Shown here piece after piece: positions 11,024-21,789 of a stretch of 64,000 nucleotides of DNA. The stretch's first letter is position 1, and the number at the start of each line of letters is the position of its first letter. The stretch comes from Ryuthela nishihirai (lineage: Eukaryota; Arthropoda; Arachnida; Araneae; Heptathelidae), in the NCBI GenBank assembly GCA_038380435.1, contig JAWZYU010000018.1, positions 51,919,751 to 51,983,750 of the forward strand. Direction: 5' to 3'. A program made the translations under genes and the position numbers. The notes under the pieces are model-generated. The model was not told the DNA's origin. It saw only the letters and a list, made by a program, of their open reading frames with translations, and did no database searches.

Positions 11024-11249
11024 TACTTTAATAGTACATTATTATTGATCCTCTAGTACACTCATATTACTTAATTATTGACGATTCTCATAATATGTAT
11101 TCATTGATTTTAATAATACTCATACAATACGTACTAACTATTCATCCCCATGTTACTCACATAGTGCATAATTATTGACTTTACGAATTTTGAGTGCTCT
11201 GAGACAACGGAGCAATTGCCCTTCTTGCCTCATAGCAGCCATTTATCCT

Positions 11250-11632
11250 CAGGGCCAGGGGTGGCTCAGTAGATAGCACGCGAGGCTCGTAATCTGCAGT
11301 TCCCAGGTTCGAGTCCCAGCTGCGTCGGCGTTCAGATTTATCTCCGCAAAACTCCCGCTCTGACCACGGTCAGTAGGGGATACCGATAGGCTTGGTAAAG
11401 GCCGTCGTCCGTCGGATGCGATGTTAATCCGTGGCCCGTGTGCGGGAGAGCCATACCCTGTGCACGTTAAAGAACACGCTGGATGGCCTTGACGGGAGGC
11501 TACCATCTGTCTCCCAACAGCTGTTCCAGTGGGTCCCCTCCCCCAACCTTCTCTGAGCCTTCGGGGTCCATGTGACCTGGCTATTTAGCTCATGGTGTGC
11601 AAAAAAGTGTCGCTCAGAGGTAAAACAACCCA
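11250..11632 (+). mobile_element. SINE-A, first part of a duplicated copy
   Basis: A full-length copy starting at CAGGGCCAGGGGTGGC and ending CAACCCAAC. It is followed directly by a second 3' segment. Short matching flanks (ATCCTCA near 11242 and 11818) bracket both parts together. Confidence 0.9.
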
Positions 11633-11633
11633 A

Positions 11634-11816
11634 CTCTGTGCACGTTAAAGAACACGCTGGATGGCCTTGACGGGAGGATACCATCTGTCTCCCAACAGCT
11701 GTTCCAGTGGGTCCCCTCCTCCAACCTTCTCTGAGCCTTCGGGGTCCATGTGACATGGCCATTTAGCTCATGGTGTGCAAAAAAGTGCCGCTCAGAGGTA
11801 AAACAACCCAACCCAA
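11634..11816 (+). mobile_element. SINE-A 3' segment joined in tandem
   Basis: It begins at CTGTGCACGTTAAAG in the core and runs to the tail. It is joined to the preceding copy without spacer, which suggests template switching during reverse transcription or an internal duplication. Confidence 0.85.
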
Positions 11817-12160
11817 AATCCTCATAATGAGAAAATGTGACTACTGAAGACAAATTAAAGATCATAATCACGTTTTTCTTTTTGTTTTCCATATCATATC
11901 ATTTATTTTTCTTCATTAATATGGAAAACGATATGTTTGACATGTATTTTCAACAGGTTTCTTTTGTTTATTTAAATCTCGATTTCAAACAATATTCGTT
12001 CAATATTTAAAGAGATGAAAGCTAGAATATTGTTACAAATTAAATGAATGAAACTGAACGTGAGTTCAATCAAATAGTATGTAACAATAATAATTCTAAA
12101 ACAATGTAATTTATTGCAAAAGTATGGATGAAATCATTTATACAAACTAAAATCAACTAA
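11817..12160. other. AT-rich spacer
   Basis: No supported feature. Confidence 0.4.
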
Positions 12161-12208
12161 ATACCTCCTGAAGCAGCTGCTTGCCACAGAGGTCTGATAG
12201 GACCCAAG
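12160..12208 (-). mobile_element. SINE-B 3' fragment
   Basis: AAGCAGCTGCTTGCCACAGA and GGTCTGATAGGA match the inverted 3' end of SINE-B, including the GCAGCTGC hairpin. The head is missing. Confidence 0.7.
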
Positions 12209-12572
12209 TGCTTATGATATATTTGAGCAAATCTACAATCTATGAAGAATAACCTTACCCAATCTTATAAATAACTAAATATAATTATACCCCAAATGAT
12301 GAACTTTTCTTGCAGAAAAGTTAAGAGCAGCTCTGTCTACTCGATTAACCTATTACCTCTTTATTTTTCATTATCATGTCTCTTGTATAACCTTCATTTT
12401 ATCGTAAACAATCCTTCGTCTTTTATTATTAGTTTTACTAACAAAATTCTGCATTAATCAAGTCTTTTAACCTGCCACGCGCTCACCACATAAAATATCT
12501 CTTCTTTGGAATATCTTGTCGTGTAAAAAACATAGACTAACCACGTTTTCTTTTGCACTTCATCTGCGCTTC
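12209..12572. other. AT-rich spacer
   Basis: No supported feature. Confidence 0.4.
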
Positions 12573-12583
12573 ATAACAAAACT

Positions 12584-12972
12584 AAGGGGCGGGAGTGACT
12601 CAGTCGGTAGCGCGCCAGGCTCGTAATCTGCAGTTCCCAAGTTCGAGTCCCAGCTGGGTCAGCGTTGAGATTTATCTCCGCAAAATTCCTCGCCCTGCCC
12701 ACTGTCAGTAGGGGACACCGATGGTCTTGGTAAAGGCCGCCGTCCGTCGGATGGGACGTTAAGCCGTGGCTCAGTGTGCGGGAGAGCCATACGCTGTGCA
12801 CGTTAAAGAACACGCTGGATGGCCTTGACGGGAGGCTACCATCTGTCTCCCAACAGCTGTTCCAGTGGGTCACCTCCCCCAACCTTCTCTGAGCCTTCGG
12901 GGTCCATGTGACCTGGCCATTTAGCCCATGGTGTGCAAAAAAGTGGCGCTCAGAGGTAAAACAACCCAACCC
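12584..12972 (+). mobile_element. SINE-A, full length, young
   Basis: A perfect 11 bp TSD, ATAACAAAACT, lies at 12573-12583 and 12973-12983. The tail is CAACCCAACCC. Confidence 0.95.
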
Positions 12973-12983
12973 ATAACAAAACT

Positions 12984-13500
12984 TTATTTCTTATTTTTCA
13001 GTTAGTTTTCTCTGTCGGAAATCGTTTGTGACGTAACTCTCACGCTGAAGAATTCGCGAGCGTTCATAACGCGTTTACCATAAATTCATTGTAGTACGTT
13101 CATCTGTTGTAACAATATTTCACGAGAGTAATGCGACAAAAGAATTTACCTCGGATACTAATTAAAACTCAAATAAGCAATGCTTCTAACGATTTAATCA
13201 AACGAAAGCGCTCAAAAGTTTGTGTAAAGATTATTTCAATATTGGACAATTTTGAGTGATTTCTATCAAACAAGATAATTGATTGTTAAATAGTGTTGAA
13301 AATGAAGACTTAAATAAATTTGATCTTTATCTTTGTTCACGTTTTCCCATTAAATATATATTTCAGAAGTTTAGGAGCTTCGTAGTTAGATTCCCATTTG
13401 CAAAAATACGAAAGTTCTCTAATATTTTGGTATGGGGTTTATATTTTAAAGTTATTAGAATGGAACATCGAGGAGGCTTGACCCCTCCTATTCTCTATTT
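12984..13500. other. AT-rich spacer
   Basis: No supported feature. The open frame beginning at 13283 runs into the adjacent SINE-A and shows no domain. Confidence 0.4.
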
Positions 13501-13514
13501 CCTTGATGTGCGGG

Positions 13515-13905
13515 GGGGGGGGGGGGGGGCTCAGTCGGTAGCGCGCCAGGCTCGTAATCTGTAGTTCCCAGGTTCGAGTCCCAGCTGGGTCAGCGTTGAG
13601 ATTTATCTCCGCAAAATTCCCCGCCCTGCCCACGGTCAGTAGGGGACACCGATGGGCTTGGAAAGGCCGCCGTCCGTCGGATGGGACGTTAAGTCGTGGC
13701 CCCGTGTGCGGGAGAGCCATACCCTGTGCACGTTAAAGAACACGCTGGATGGCCTTGACGGGAGGCTACCATCTGTCTCCCAACAGCTGTTCCAGTGGGT
13801 CCCCTCTCCCAACCTTCTCTGAGCCTTCGGGGTCCATGTGACCTGGCCATTTAGCCCATGGTGTGCAAAAAAGCGCCGTTCAGAGGGAAAACAACCCAAC
13901 CCAAC
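13515..13905 (+). mobile_element. SINE-A with G-run at 5' end
   Basis: TSD CCTTGATGTGCGGG at 13501-13514 and 13906-13919. The 5' end has become an uninterrupted run of about 18 G, losing the C and T of the usual GGGGCGGGGGTGG. This could be slippage or an assembly artefact. Confidence 0.93.
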
Positions 13906-14209
13906 CCTTGATGTGCGGGTTGACCCCCCCCCCCCCAACCTATTTTCTTCACCATTCTTCACAGAATTGCCCTGCTGTAAAAATGGCCTATGTTATGCTC
14001 CTCGTCAAACAAAATATTGTCCCACCCCTGCACTAACAAGTATCACAATCCACATTTTTCGAATATTCCAGTAGTTTGAATTTCAACCATTAGTGGGCAC
14101 TAAATTTAAAAAATGAACATATTCTATTCTTTTTGAGTTGAATATTCCCTAGGGGCGATTGGCCTTCTTAAATTAATACGGCGCAAAATAACTGTTGTCA
14201 CGTGGGAGA

Positions 14210-14657
14210 ACAGGGGCTGGGATTGGCTCAACCGGTAGCGCTGTAGGCTCGTCATCTGCTCTTTGCGGGTCCAAACTTTGCTGGTCCCCTATCGGGGGGG
14301 GGGGGGGGGGGGGGGGGTCCAAAACACAATTGAATCTGCATTGAAAAATTTTTCCACTAACACTCACCATATCCTAGGTGAGAAAGGGGATGCTGGGAGA
14401 TTTAGAAAGGCCGCCGTCCGTCTGATGGGACATTAAACCGTGTGCCTGAGAACCTTACCCTGTGCACGTTAAAGAACACTCTGAATAGCGTTGACAGGAG
14501 GCTACCATTTGTCCTTTAACAGCTGTCATTGGATCCCTTTCCCTCAACCTTCTCTGAGCCCCCCCCCCCCCCCCCCCCCGGGAGGGGTCTTTATGACCTG
14601 TCTATTTAGCCCATTATGTGCGAAGAAAGTGCCGCTCACAGGTAAAATAACCAAACC
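14210..14657 (+). mobile_element. SINE-A, old copy with homopolymer tracts
   Basis: The diverged head (GATTGGCTCAACCGGTAGCG), core (GATGGGACATTAAACCGT) and 3' end are recognisable. A run of about 23 G lies near 14295-14317, with unrelated sequence after it, and a C run of about 20 sits near 14560-14579. Both tracts break the SINE consensus. Confidence 0.8.
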
Positions 14658-14659
14658 GG

Positions 14660-15098
14660 CGAGCGAACAATATCCCCTCCCTTTCCCCGGATGTGAAACT
14701 GACTAGGCACGGCCATGGCTACAATCCAGACGGCTAGCATGTGACAGTGCAATGGACTAAAGCAGCCGTGAGAAAGATCATGGCGTCCATTCAAATCTAG
14801 GTCAGTCGTTGGTATAAACATCGGTGGCGCCATCTCTTGGATAGTTGCAAAGTTTATTCAAAACCATTTAAACGTTTTCAACAAGTAGATTCCGAGTTAA
14901 GAGAGTTCTTGGAAACTTATTCGAGATGTCTTTCAATGTTAAGTTGGTTATCTGACTACCCTCTATTGCTAGCCTACGGGCCCATATATTTCACTAAAAA
15001 TCCTAATGCCAATTTGTGAACAGAATTACAAGTACTGACTGGCAGAAGGACTTGGGTTCCGAAACTGTAGATGGGGACAACAGCGTATATAGCAGAAT
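14660..15098. other. Unique spacer
   Basis: Somewhat less AT-rich than its neighbours. No gene or repeat recognised. Confidence 0.35.
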
Positions 15099-15112
15099 TT
15101 GACTATGCTGGG

Positions 15113-15501
15113 TTGGGTTGGGTTGTTTTACCTCTGAGCGGCACTTTTTTTTGCACACCATTGTCTAAATGGCCAGGTCACATGGACCCAGAAGGCTCAG
15201 AGAAGGTTGGGGGAGGGGACCCACTGGAACAGCTGTTGGGAGACAGATGGTAGCCTCCCGTCAAGGCCATCCAGTGTGTTCTTTAACATGCACAGGGTAT
15301 GGCTCTCCCGCACACGGGGCCACGGCTTAACGTCCCATCCGACGGACGGCGGCCTTTCCAAGTCCATCGGTGTCCCCTACTGACCGTGGGCAGGGCGGGG
15401 AGTTTTGCGGAGATAAATTTCAACGCTGTCCCAGCTGGGACTCGACCTGGGAACTACAGATTACGATCCTGGCGCGCTACCGACTGAGCCACCCCCGCCC
15501 C
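15113..15501 (-). mobile_element. SINE-A, full length, young
   Basis: TSD TTGACTATGCTGGG (15099-15112) against TTGACTATACTGGG (15502-15515). Further GGGTT units near 15110-15120 show the variable length of the tail. Confidence 0.95.
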
Positions 15502-15515
15502 TTGACTATACTGGG

Positions 15516-15935
15516 GAACACAAATAAAACATCACAGCCTTAGTAAGTAGTTGTGCATTGTGAATGGAAGGAATTAATTAATGTTAATAAGTAATTTAAT
15601 CAATTTTTAGGGGGCAGGAGCATGTACCCCAGATCCGCCACTGAATGGGGAGACGTTTCTCCCCATCTGTGAGGCTTGTGACGAAGGAAATCCACTGGAT
15701 ACTCATTAGGGACAGGCGAGAGTCTTTTTGGAGTCATCTAGCGAGTTTCTGAAATTGAAAAGTGTCTGTTCGTGTTCAAGACGACTGGGATGGTTTTGAG
15801 GCTGCGCCGTTGATGCTTCGACAGTTTCCATGAATCATGGTCAGCGTCTTATCAATCAATGATTGCCGTGCTATCAATCAAACAGTGTTCTCTGAGCACT
15901 GTCATAGCATTAACTGTACAGCCTCAATGTTCCCC
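15516..15935. other. Spacer with a short transposon-end-like motif
   Basis: Positions about 15615-15655 read, on the minus strand, CAGTGGCGGATCTGGGGT, a word common at the ends of animal DNA transposons. No partner end was found, so I do not call an element. Confidence 0.3.
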
Positions 15936-16179
15936 GGGGTGGGTGGCTGCTCAGTCGGTCTCGTGTCGGGTTCGTAATCTGCAGTTCCCAATTTTGACTC
16001 CTAACTATGCCAGAGTTGAAATTCATCTCCGCCAACCCTAAACCTGCTCTCTGTGAGAAAAAGGACACTGTTGGGCTTGCAAAGACAGCTGTCCGTCGAA
16101 TGGAACGTTAAGCGTGGTCCTATGTGCAGGAGGGCCATACCATGTGAACATTAAACAAATCTCTAAACGACCTGACAAA
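15936..16179 (+). mobile_element. SINE-A, old copy, 5' part
   Basis: The diverged head (GGCTGCTCAGTCGG, TTCGTAATCTGCAGTTCCC) and core are interrupted at CGACCTGACA by SINE-B. The copy continues at about 16385-16525. Confidence 0.75.
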
Positions 16180-16384
16180 GCCGTCCCGTGGCCGAGTGGT
16201 TAGTGCGCTTGGCTACCAATCTAAGGGACCTGGGTTCCAGTCCCGGGTAAGGCATGGATGTATGTGTTGGTTTTCTGCTGAGGTCCTGCCATCCTCACAG
16301 ACCTTCTACTATAGCATATAAACTGACAGGCTTCTGTCAGACCTCTGTGGCAAGCAGCTGCTTGAGGGGGTATTGATTGATTGA
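16180..16384 (+). mobile_element. SINE-B inserted in old SINE-A
   Basis: A complete copy with head TGGCCGAGTGGTTAGTGCG, both 3' hairpins and a tail GGGGTATTGATTGATTG. The host bases GACCTGAC appear on both sides, giving an approximate 8 bp TSD. Confidence 0.85.
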
Positions 16385-16525
16385 TGACCTGACGGGAGGC
16401 TACCATCTGTCTCCTAACAATTGTAAAGTGGGTTCCTTTCCCAAACCGTCTACGAGTCTTTGAGGTCCTTGTGACCGCTCATTTGTGCAAAAGCTTCTCG
16501 TTCAGAGGTAAAACAACCCAACCGA
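16385..16525 (+). mobile_element. SINE-A, old copy, 3' part
   Basis: The sequence from GGGAGGCTACCATCTGTC to GAGGTAAAACAACCCAACC completes the copy begun at 15936. Confidence 0.8.
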
Positions 16526-17259
16526 ACTAAAGGTCTTCCTATTTGATAAAGCTATTCCACTAGATAATGCAGGTCTCTTTTGAATACATAAGTATTAATC
16601 CTTCAGTAGGGGTGTCTTAACTACATAACAGGGGTATCTTAATTTAACTTTAACACCATAAGTAGGGGTGTCTTAACTACATCCTTCAGTAGAGGTGTCT
16701 TAACTATCATAAGTATATATAATATCTTAACCCTTCAGTAGGGGTGTCTTAACCCTTCAGTGATTGCTAGATACACGATTGGGAGCGCAGACTAGAGTTG
16801 TAGATAACTTATTTTGTAATTGGCTGATCTTCCTTACATTTTTTACTTATTAATCTGAGATAATGTAAAAAACCTTGTAATGCAAAACCCTAAAAAAAAA
16901 TAATAATTGTGAAATGTAATTTCATTTCGATGTTTTTTTCTTGTTTCTTCAACCATTGCAGCGAATTTCTGCAGCAAAGCAATGCTTAGTTCATTGACAA
17001 TTTTTGAGTAGATATAATTTTTTTCCCTCTATATAAGCCGAAAAATAAAATAAAATGTAAGAAAAAGTAACATCGAAAAATAAAGTCGCCCATCAATTGC
17101 AAAAAAATGTTTCAAATAGCGTCAAAATAAATAAGAAAAATCAACAAATAATAAATGAAACTCAGTTGCGTGTTTAGGTGTAGGAAACGGTAAGTATCCC
17201 ATCCCTTGTCTCAGAGAATATGTCAATTCTAGAATCCTCACTTATTTATTACTCCAATT
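16526..17259. other. AT-rich spacer with a short imperfect repeat
   Basis: At about 16598-16765 the word CTTCAGTAGGGGTGTCTTAA and variants recur five or six times at irregular spacing. The rest is AT-rich without features. Confidence 0.5.
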
Positions 17260-17270
17260 CCTCCATTCCA

Positions 17271-17625
17271 TGGGGCGAGGGTGGCTCAGTCGGTAGCGCG
17301 TTAGGCTCGTAATCTGTAGTTCCAGGTTCGAGTCCCAGCTGGGTCAGCATTGAGATTTATCTCCGCAAAATTCCCCGCCCTGCCCACGGTCAGTAGGGGA
17401 CACCGTTGGGCTTGGAAAGGCCGCCGTCCGTCGGATGGAACATTAAGCCGTGGCCCCGTGTGCGGGAGAGCCATACCCTGTGCACGTTAACGGGAGGCTA
17501 CCATCTGTCTCCCAACAGCTGTTCCAGTGGGTCCCCAACCTTCTCTGAGCCTTCGGGGTCCTTGTGACTTAGCCATTTAGCCCATGGTGTGCAAAAAAGT
17601 GCCGCTCAGAGGTAAAACAACCCAC
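17271..17625 (+). mobile_element. SINE-A with internal deletions
   Basis: TSD CCTCCATTCCA at 17260-17270 and 17626-17636. About 20 bp is missing after GCACGTTAA, and a shorter piece is lost before CCAACCTTCTC. Confidence 0.93.
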
Positions 17626-17636
17626 CCTCCATTCCA

Positions 17637-18629
17637 ATTCCATTTATATTATCAATTCCTCCACTTATTTTCCTCTCAAGTCTCAGAGAATATGTCAATT
17701 TTAAAATCCGATTTCTTGATTATCCTTTTGATGGGATTAATGTTTTTTCCGAAGATCTGCGTCTTTTTAAAACTGAGTGTTGATCCTTTGAACCTAGGAT
17801 CCGAATCCTTAATGCTATCGACTGTGGCAATTAAGCACATATTAAATACATCATTATTCCCCCAACAATATTTCAGTAGACGAATCCTCAGTTAGTTCAC
17901 ATGCAATTAAGCAGTTTAGTTTTAGATTTTCTAAGGAACGAAACAGCTTCCGGCGCTGTGATTACTTCGCGAAATTCTTTGGAATGATGATTTGCTGCAA
18001 GCATTCACATCAGAGTGATGCATTGAAATGACCGCTAATTCCGGTTGGTAAACTTCCAAGTTTCGAAGAAATCGTACGTATCCATGTAAGAGGAATAAAA
18101 CTGGCACTTCATTAGAATGGCTACATTTAATTCAGAGGGAGAGGAATTGCGATCGTCATATACTCTGCTTGTCTCATAAACACACCTAAGTTTTACGTGT
18201 TTCTGTTTATTTTTATTAAAGCAAAAATATATGTATTCAACAGGGCCGCAACCAGCCGAGTGTAACAAGAGGGGGGGGGGAGTAGTGATTTGTAGGGGTG
18301 GCTGACCGAAGAATTTTCATAAAGAATGAAACAGGAGCTGCGGATCTATGGCAGTCGTAAATTTTTACGTTGGCATCCCTAATGTAAACAAATCTCTGTA
18401 TTTGTAAATTGAAAAAAAAAATAAATGTTTAAAAAGTTCCAATAGGTTGAAGAGCTTGTTAGAGGGGGCTCATGGGATTGCGAAGGGGGATGAGATCACC
18501 CCCTGTATGTGTGATATTCAGTACTTTTAATGTATGCAGGGCGGGATCTAGAGGCGGGGGGTGCATGGCCCATCCTTTGAGAATGCTGGGAAGAATGAAG
18601 GGAAAAAAATATTAAACTTGTTCATATTT
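17637..18629. other. Unique AT-rich spacer
   Basis: No supported gene. A TCTCAGAGAATATGTCAATT word occurs at 17209 and 17682, on either side of the SINE-A, which may be a small local duplication. Positions 18541-18570 carry a GGCGGGATCTAGAGGCGGGG motif adjoining family C. Confidence 0.35.
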
Positions 18630-18770
18630 AACGCACTTTTCAATAAATTTTTTAAAGACCTCTAAAACAGAGAGGGAAATGTTATACTGCAATGAAAATG
18701 AAATCTTTTGCTTCCCTTTTTTACTCTTTTTCGTCTTGATCACTTTCCCTTTCCACTTATTTTAGATATG
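18630..18770 (+). repeat. Dispersed repeat, family C copy
   Basis: GCACTTTTCAATAAATTTTT followed by AAAGACCTCTAAAACAGAGA and GGGAAATGTTATACTGCAAT matches the sequence near 335 and the inverted copies at 25838 and 59740. No coding capacity. Confidence 0.6.
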
Positions 18771-19009
18771 ACCCTGAATGTGTGCTAGATAACGACTTGC
18801 TCAATGTTTTGCTATAAATCAAATCTTGCATGAAATCCTCAGTTTAAAAAATTAATATTCTTTTAAATAATTTTCTGAATGACGATTTGTGAGCATTCAG
18901 AAGCAATAACTCCTAAACCAGAGTTTTACAAATTTTACTACACTCTGCTGGAAAAATTGTGTATAAAGAAAACAGAATATTCCGAGATTATTCGTGAGCC
19001 AAAGAGTTA

Positions 19010-19356
19010 TCAGGCTGTTTTGCCGCTGAACGGCATTTTTTTTTTGCACTCAATGAGGTTAATGGCCAGGTCACAAGGACACCAAGGACTCAAAGGAGGT
19101 TGGCGGACGGAGACTCACTGGGTAGTTATTAGGAGACAGATGGTAGCCTCCCGTCAAGACCATTCAGTATGTTCTTTAACATGCACAGGGTATGGCTCTC
19201 CTACACACAGGGCCACTGCTTATAACGTCTCATCCGACGGACGGCGGGCTTTCCAATCCAATCAGTGTCCAGTTTCTTAACGCTTGCACAGATGGGACTC
19301 AAACCCAGAAACTTCAGTTTACGAGTCTGACGCTCTACCTACTGAGCCATCATCGT
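19010..19356 (-). mobile_element. SINE-A, old copy
   Basis: Inverted and diverged, with the head still showing GACTCAAACCC and ACTGAGCCATCA. No TSD recognised. Confidence 0.75.
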
Positions 19357-19589
19357 GAGCACAGCCTGACTGTGATAGTGAATATGTGTAATATCTATGC
19401 ACATATTAAATATATTATTATTACTCAGATATTTATTTTCAAACCTTAAACTATTATTTATTTTACTATTAAACATAAAACTATAAAATTTTATAACTAT
19501 GACACTTCATTGAATAATGACAATTTATATATTTGATATATATAATATTTAAAATATTCTTTTGTTTTTCTTTTTTACTTTTGTATTGT

Positions 19590-19665
19590 TATTAAATGAA
19601 CCTGGTGTAGAAGGGGCCTGGCCCTAACATCACCATGGTTGTTAGGTGTATAAATAAATAAATAG
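19590..19665 (+). mobile_element. Possible LINE or SINE 3' end
   Basis: A short inverted pair, CCTAAC and GTTAGG (about 19623-19645), is followed by TGTATAAATAAATAAATA. A stem-loop before a short A-rich repeat is typical of retroposon 3' ends. The 5' extent is not visible. Confidence 0.35.
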
Positions 19666-19756
19666 AGGGAGCAGCTAGAGCATTTGCGTAGGTCGCAAAA
19701 GATTTAAAGATTTAAAATAGTGAAATGCTTCTTTTTTTTTTTTTTTTTTTTAGGGG

Positions 19757-20149
19757 GGGGGGGGGATGACTCAGTCGGTAGCGCGCCAGGCTCGTAATCT
19801 GTAGTTCCCAGGTTCGAGTCCCAGCTGGGTCAGCGTTGAGATTTATCTCCGCAAAATTCCCCGCCCTGCCCACGGTCAGTAGGGGACACCGATGGGCTTA
19901 GAAAGGTCGCCGTCCGTCGGATGGGACGTTAAGCCGTGGCCCCGTGTGCGGGAGAGCCATACCCTGTGCACGTTAAAGAACACGCTGGATGGCCTTGACG
20001 GGAGGCTAACATCTGTTTCCTAACAGCTGTTCCAGTGGGTCCCCTCCCCCAACCTTCTCTGAGCCTTCGGGGTCCATGTGACCTGGCCATTTATCCCATG
20101 GTGTGCAAAAAAGTGCCGCTCAGAGGTAAAACAACCCAAACAACCCAAC
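19757..20149 (+). mobile_element. SINE-A, full length
   Basis: Flanked by TTTTTTAGGGG at 19746-19756 and 20150-20160. The 5' end is another G run. The tail reads AAAACAACCCAAACAACCCAAC. Confidence 0.92.
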
Positions 20150-20160
20150 TTTTTTAGGGG

Positions 20161-20400
20161 TCAGTTGTTACAGCGACATTTCTCAATCTCCAGTTCGAGA
20201 TTCAGAATCTCAATTGTGCCAACGTTGATATTTATCACCGTTAACTTTCACCCTGTTCTCGTTGAGAAAAAGGTGACACCAATGAGCTTGGAAAGACTCT
20301 CGTCGTAACAGCTGTCCGGGGGGATCCCTTTCCTCAAATGACCGAACCATTTAGCGCAATGTGTGGCAAAAAAAGTGTCACTCAGAGATAAAACACCAAA
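20161..20400 (+). mobile_element. SINE-A, old copy with internal deletion
   Basis: It starts near the B box (CCAGTTCGAGATTC), keeps GACACCAATGAGCTTGGAAA, lacks the GGGACGTTAAGCC block, and ends GAGATAAAACACC. The young SINE-A at 19757 landed in or beside its 5' part. Confidence 0.7.
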
Positions 20401-20758
20401 ACTTTAATTTTTTTTCAAAGGATGCATTTTCTTCTCAAACTTTTAACAACAAGAAATCTAATCCTTACACTTCAATTATTATATTAATTCTAAATTTTAA
20501 AGTATCGTTGATCTGAAGTGCCTCGAAGAATTGCAGTCTTTAACAGTTTGTTTGCTGGATTATTTACAATAATTTATTATCTTTAATAACGATACAAAAC
20601 AAGGCCATAGAGCAATATCCATTTTAAATATGAATTATACATATGCAATTGTTTGTTTATATCAAAAGGAATCATATAATAGCTGTAATTCCGGGCGACA
20701 CTTGGCCAGAGGGGCGACATATGTGACGTCATTGCGGCAGAAATTTTTGGTTTCCTTA
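20401..20758. other. AT-rich spacer
   Basis: No supported feature. Confidence 0.4.
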
Positions 20759-20766
20759 TGGTTCCG

Positions 20767-20972
20767 CGCCGTCCCATGGTCGAGTGGTTAACGCGCTTGG
20801 CTACTGATCTAAGGGACCTGGGTTCGAGCCCCGGGTAAGGCATGGATGTTTGTGTTGTCTTTCTGCTGAGGTCCTGCCATCCTCACAGGCCTTTTATTGT
20901 GGCGTATAAACTGACAGGCTCCTATCAGACCTCTGTGGCACAGCAGCTGCTTGAGGGGGTATTTATTTATAT
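20767..20972 (+). mobile_element. SINE-B, full length
   Basis: Head GCCGTCCCATGGTCGAGTGG, B box GGTTCGAGCCC and tail GGGGGTATTTATTTATA. The flanks TGGTTCC on both sides suggest a short TSD. The second hairpin is partly lost (CAGCAGCTGCTTG). Confidence 0.9.
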
Positions 20973-21410
20973 TTTGTGGTTCCACGGCTATTTGAGTGAT
21001 CGCTCCGAAATTTGGTCAGGTGGCCCCACTTAGCTCTAGCCCTATTGGGTTAACAGATAGGGTTCTAACTGCCGTGAGTCGATAGTAAAACCTGTTAAAG
21101 TGTCTGAAATTTGAGGGGGCGCTGATGTCGCCTAACTTCTGAATGGAGTAATACGTTGTGAGTAGTACCGTGGAAAGCATGAATGAAGTTACAATAACAT
21201 ATCTGACGGTATTAAAAATATTTGCTCTTATTTAATTTTTAAAATTGGAATGAGAATTCTGCATATATGTTGTACTGGTATCGACAAATGGTTTATGGTT
21301 AATAAAAGATTGTTATTATTTTGGCGCTTTTGCGTGTTAATTGTTACCTGTATCTGGAGTTAGCCGTAAAAAGAAAACTTCTGAGAGAGAAGTTCTTCGG
21401 TATCTAGCGC
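20973..21410. other. Unique spacer
   Basis: No supported feature. Confidence 0.35.
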
Positions 21411-21535
21411 CCAAAGCTATTGCTTGAGGAAAAGGAGAAAGCTATAGCTTGAGGAAAAAAAGAGAAAGCCATTGTTTAATAAAAAAGGAGAAAGTTGTTG
21501 CTTGAAAATAAAAACGCTCTTTCTTGAGAAAAAAG
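21411..21535. repeat. Short imperfect tandem repeat of about 30 bp
   Basis: Variants of AAAGCTATTGCTTGAGGAAA followed by a GAGA-type spacer recur about four times. Confidence 0.6.
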
Positions 21536-21789
21536 AACACTTTTGAATTAGAAAAGTGAATGCTATAAATATTCTCAGTTTCTAGAAGCACTGCGGAAAA
21601 GAAAGAGCTTTCAACAGTATTGTCTGAAATGACAATAATCCTAGCGAGATAAAGCTGCAAATAATTTACAGAGATGTCTGAAAAAGTTTTCCCGACAGAT
21701 CAATTATCTTCGTTTTTTAAAAAATAATTTGTGGTATTTTACTTTTATGATCCGAGTTTGTTTCTGAAAATTTAGACTTACCTTTACCG

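Noticed and set aside
15605..15660. Complete DNA transposon starting with CAGTGGCGGATC
   Set aside because: Only one end-like word, with no matching inverted end or TSD.
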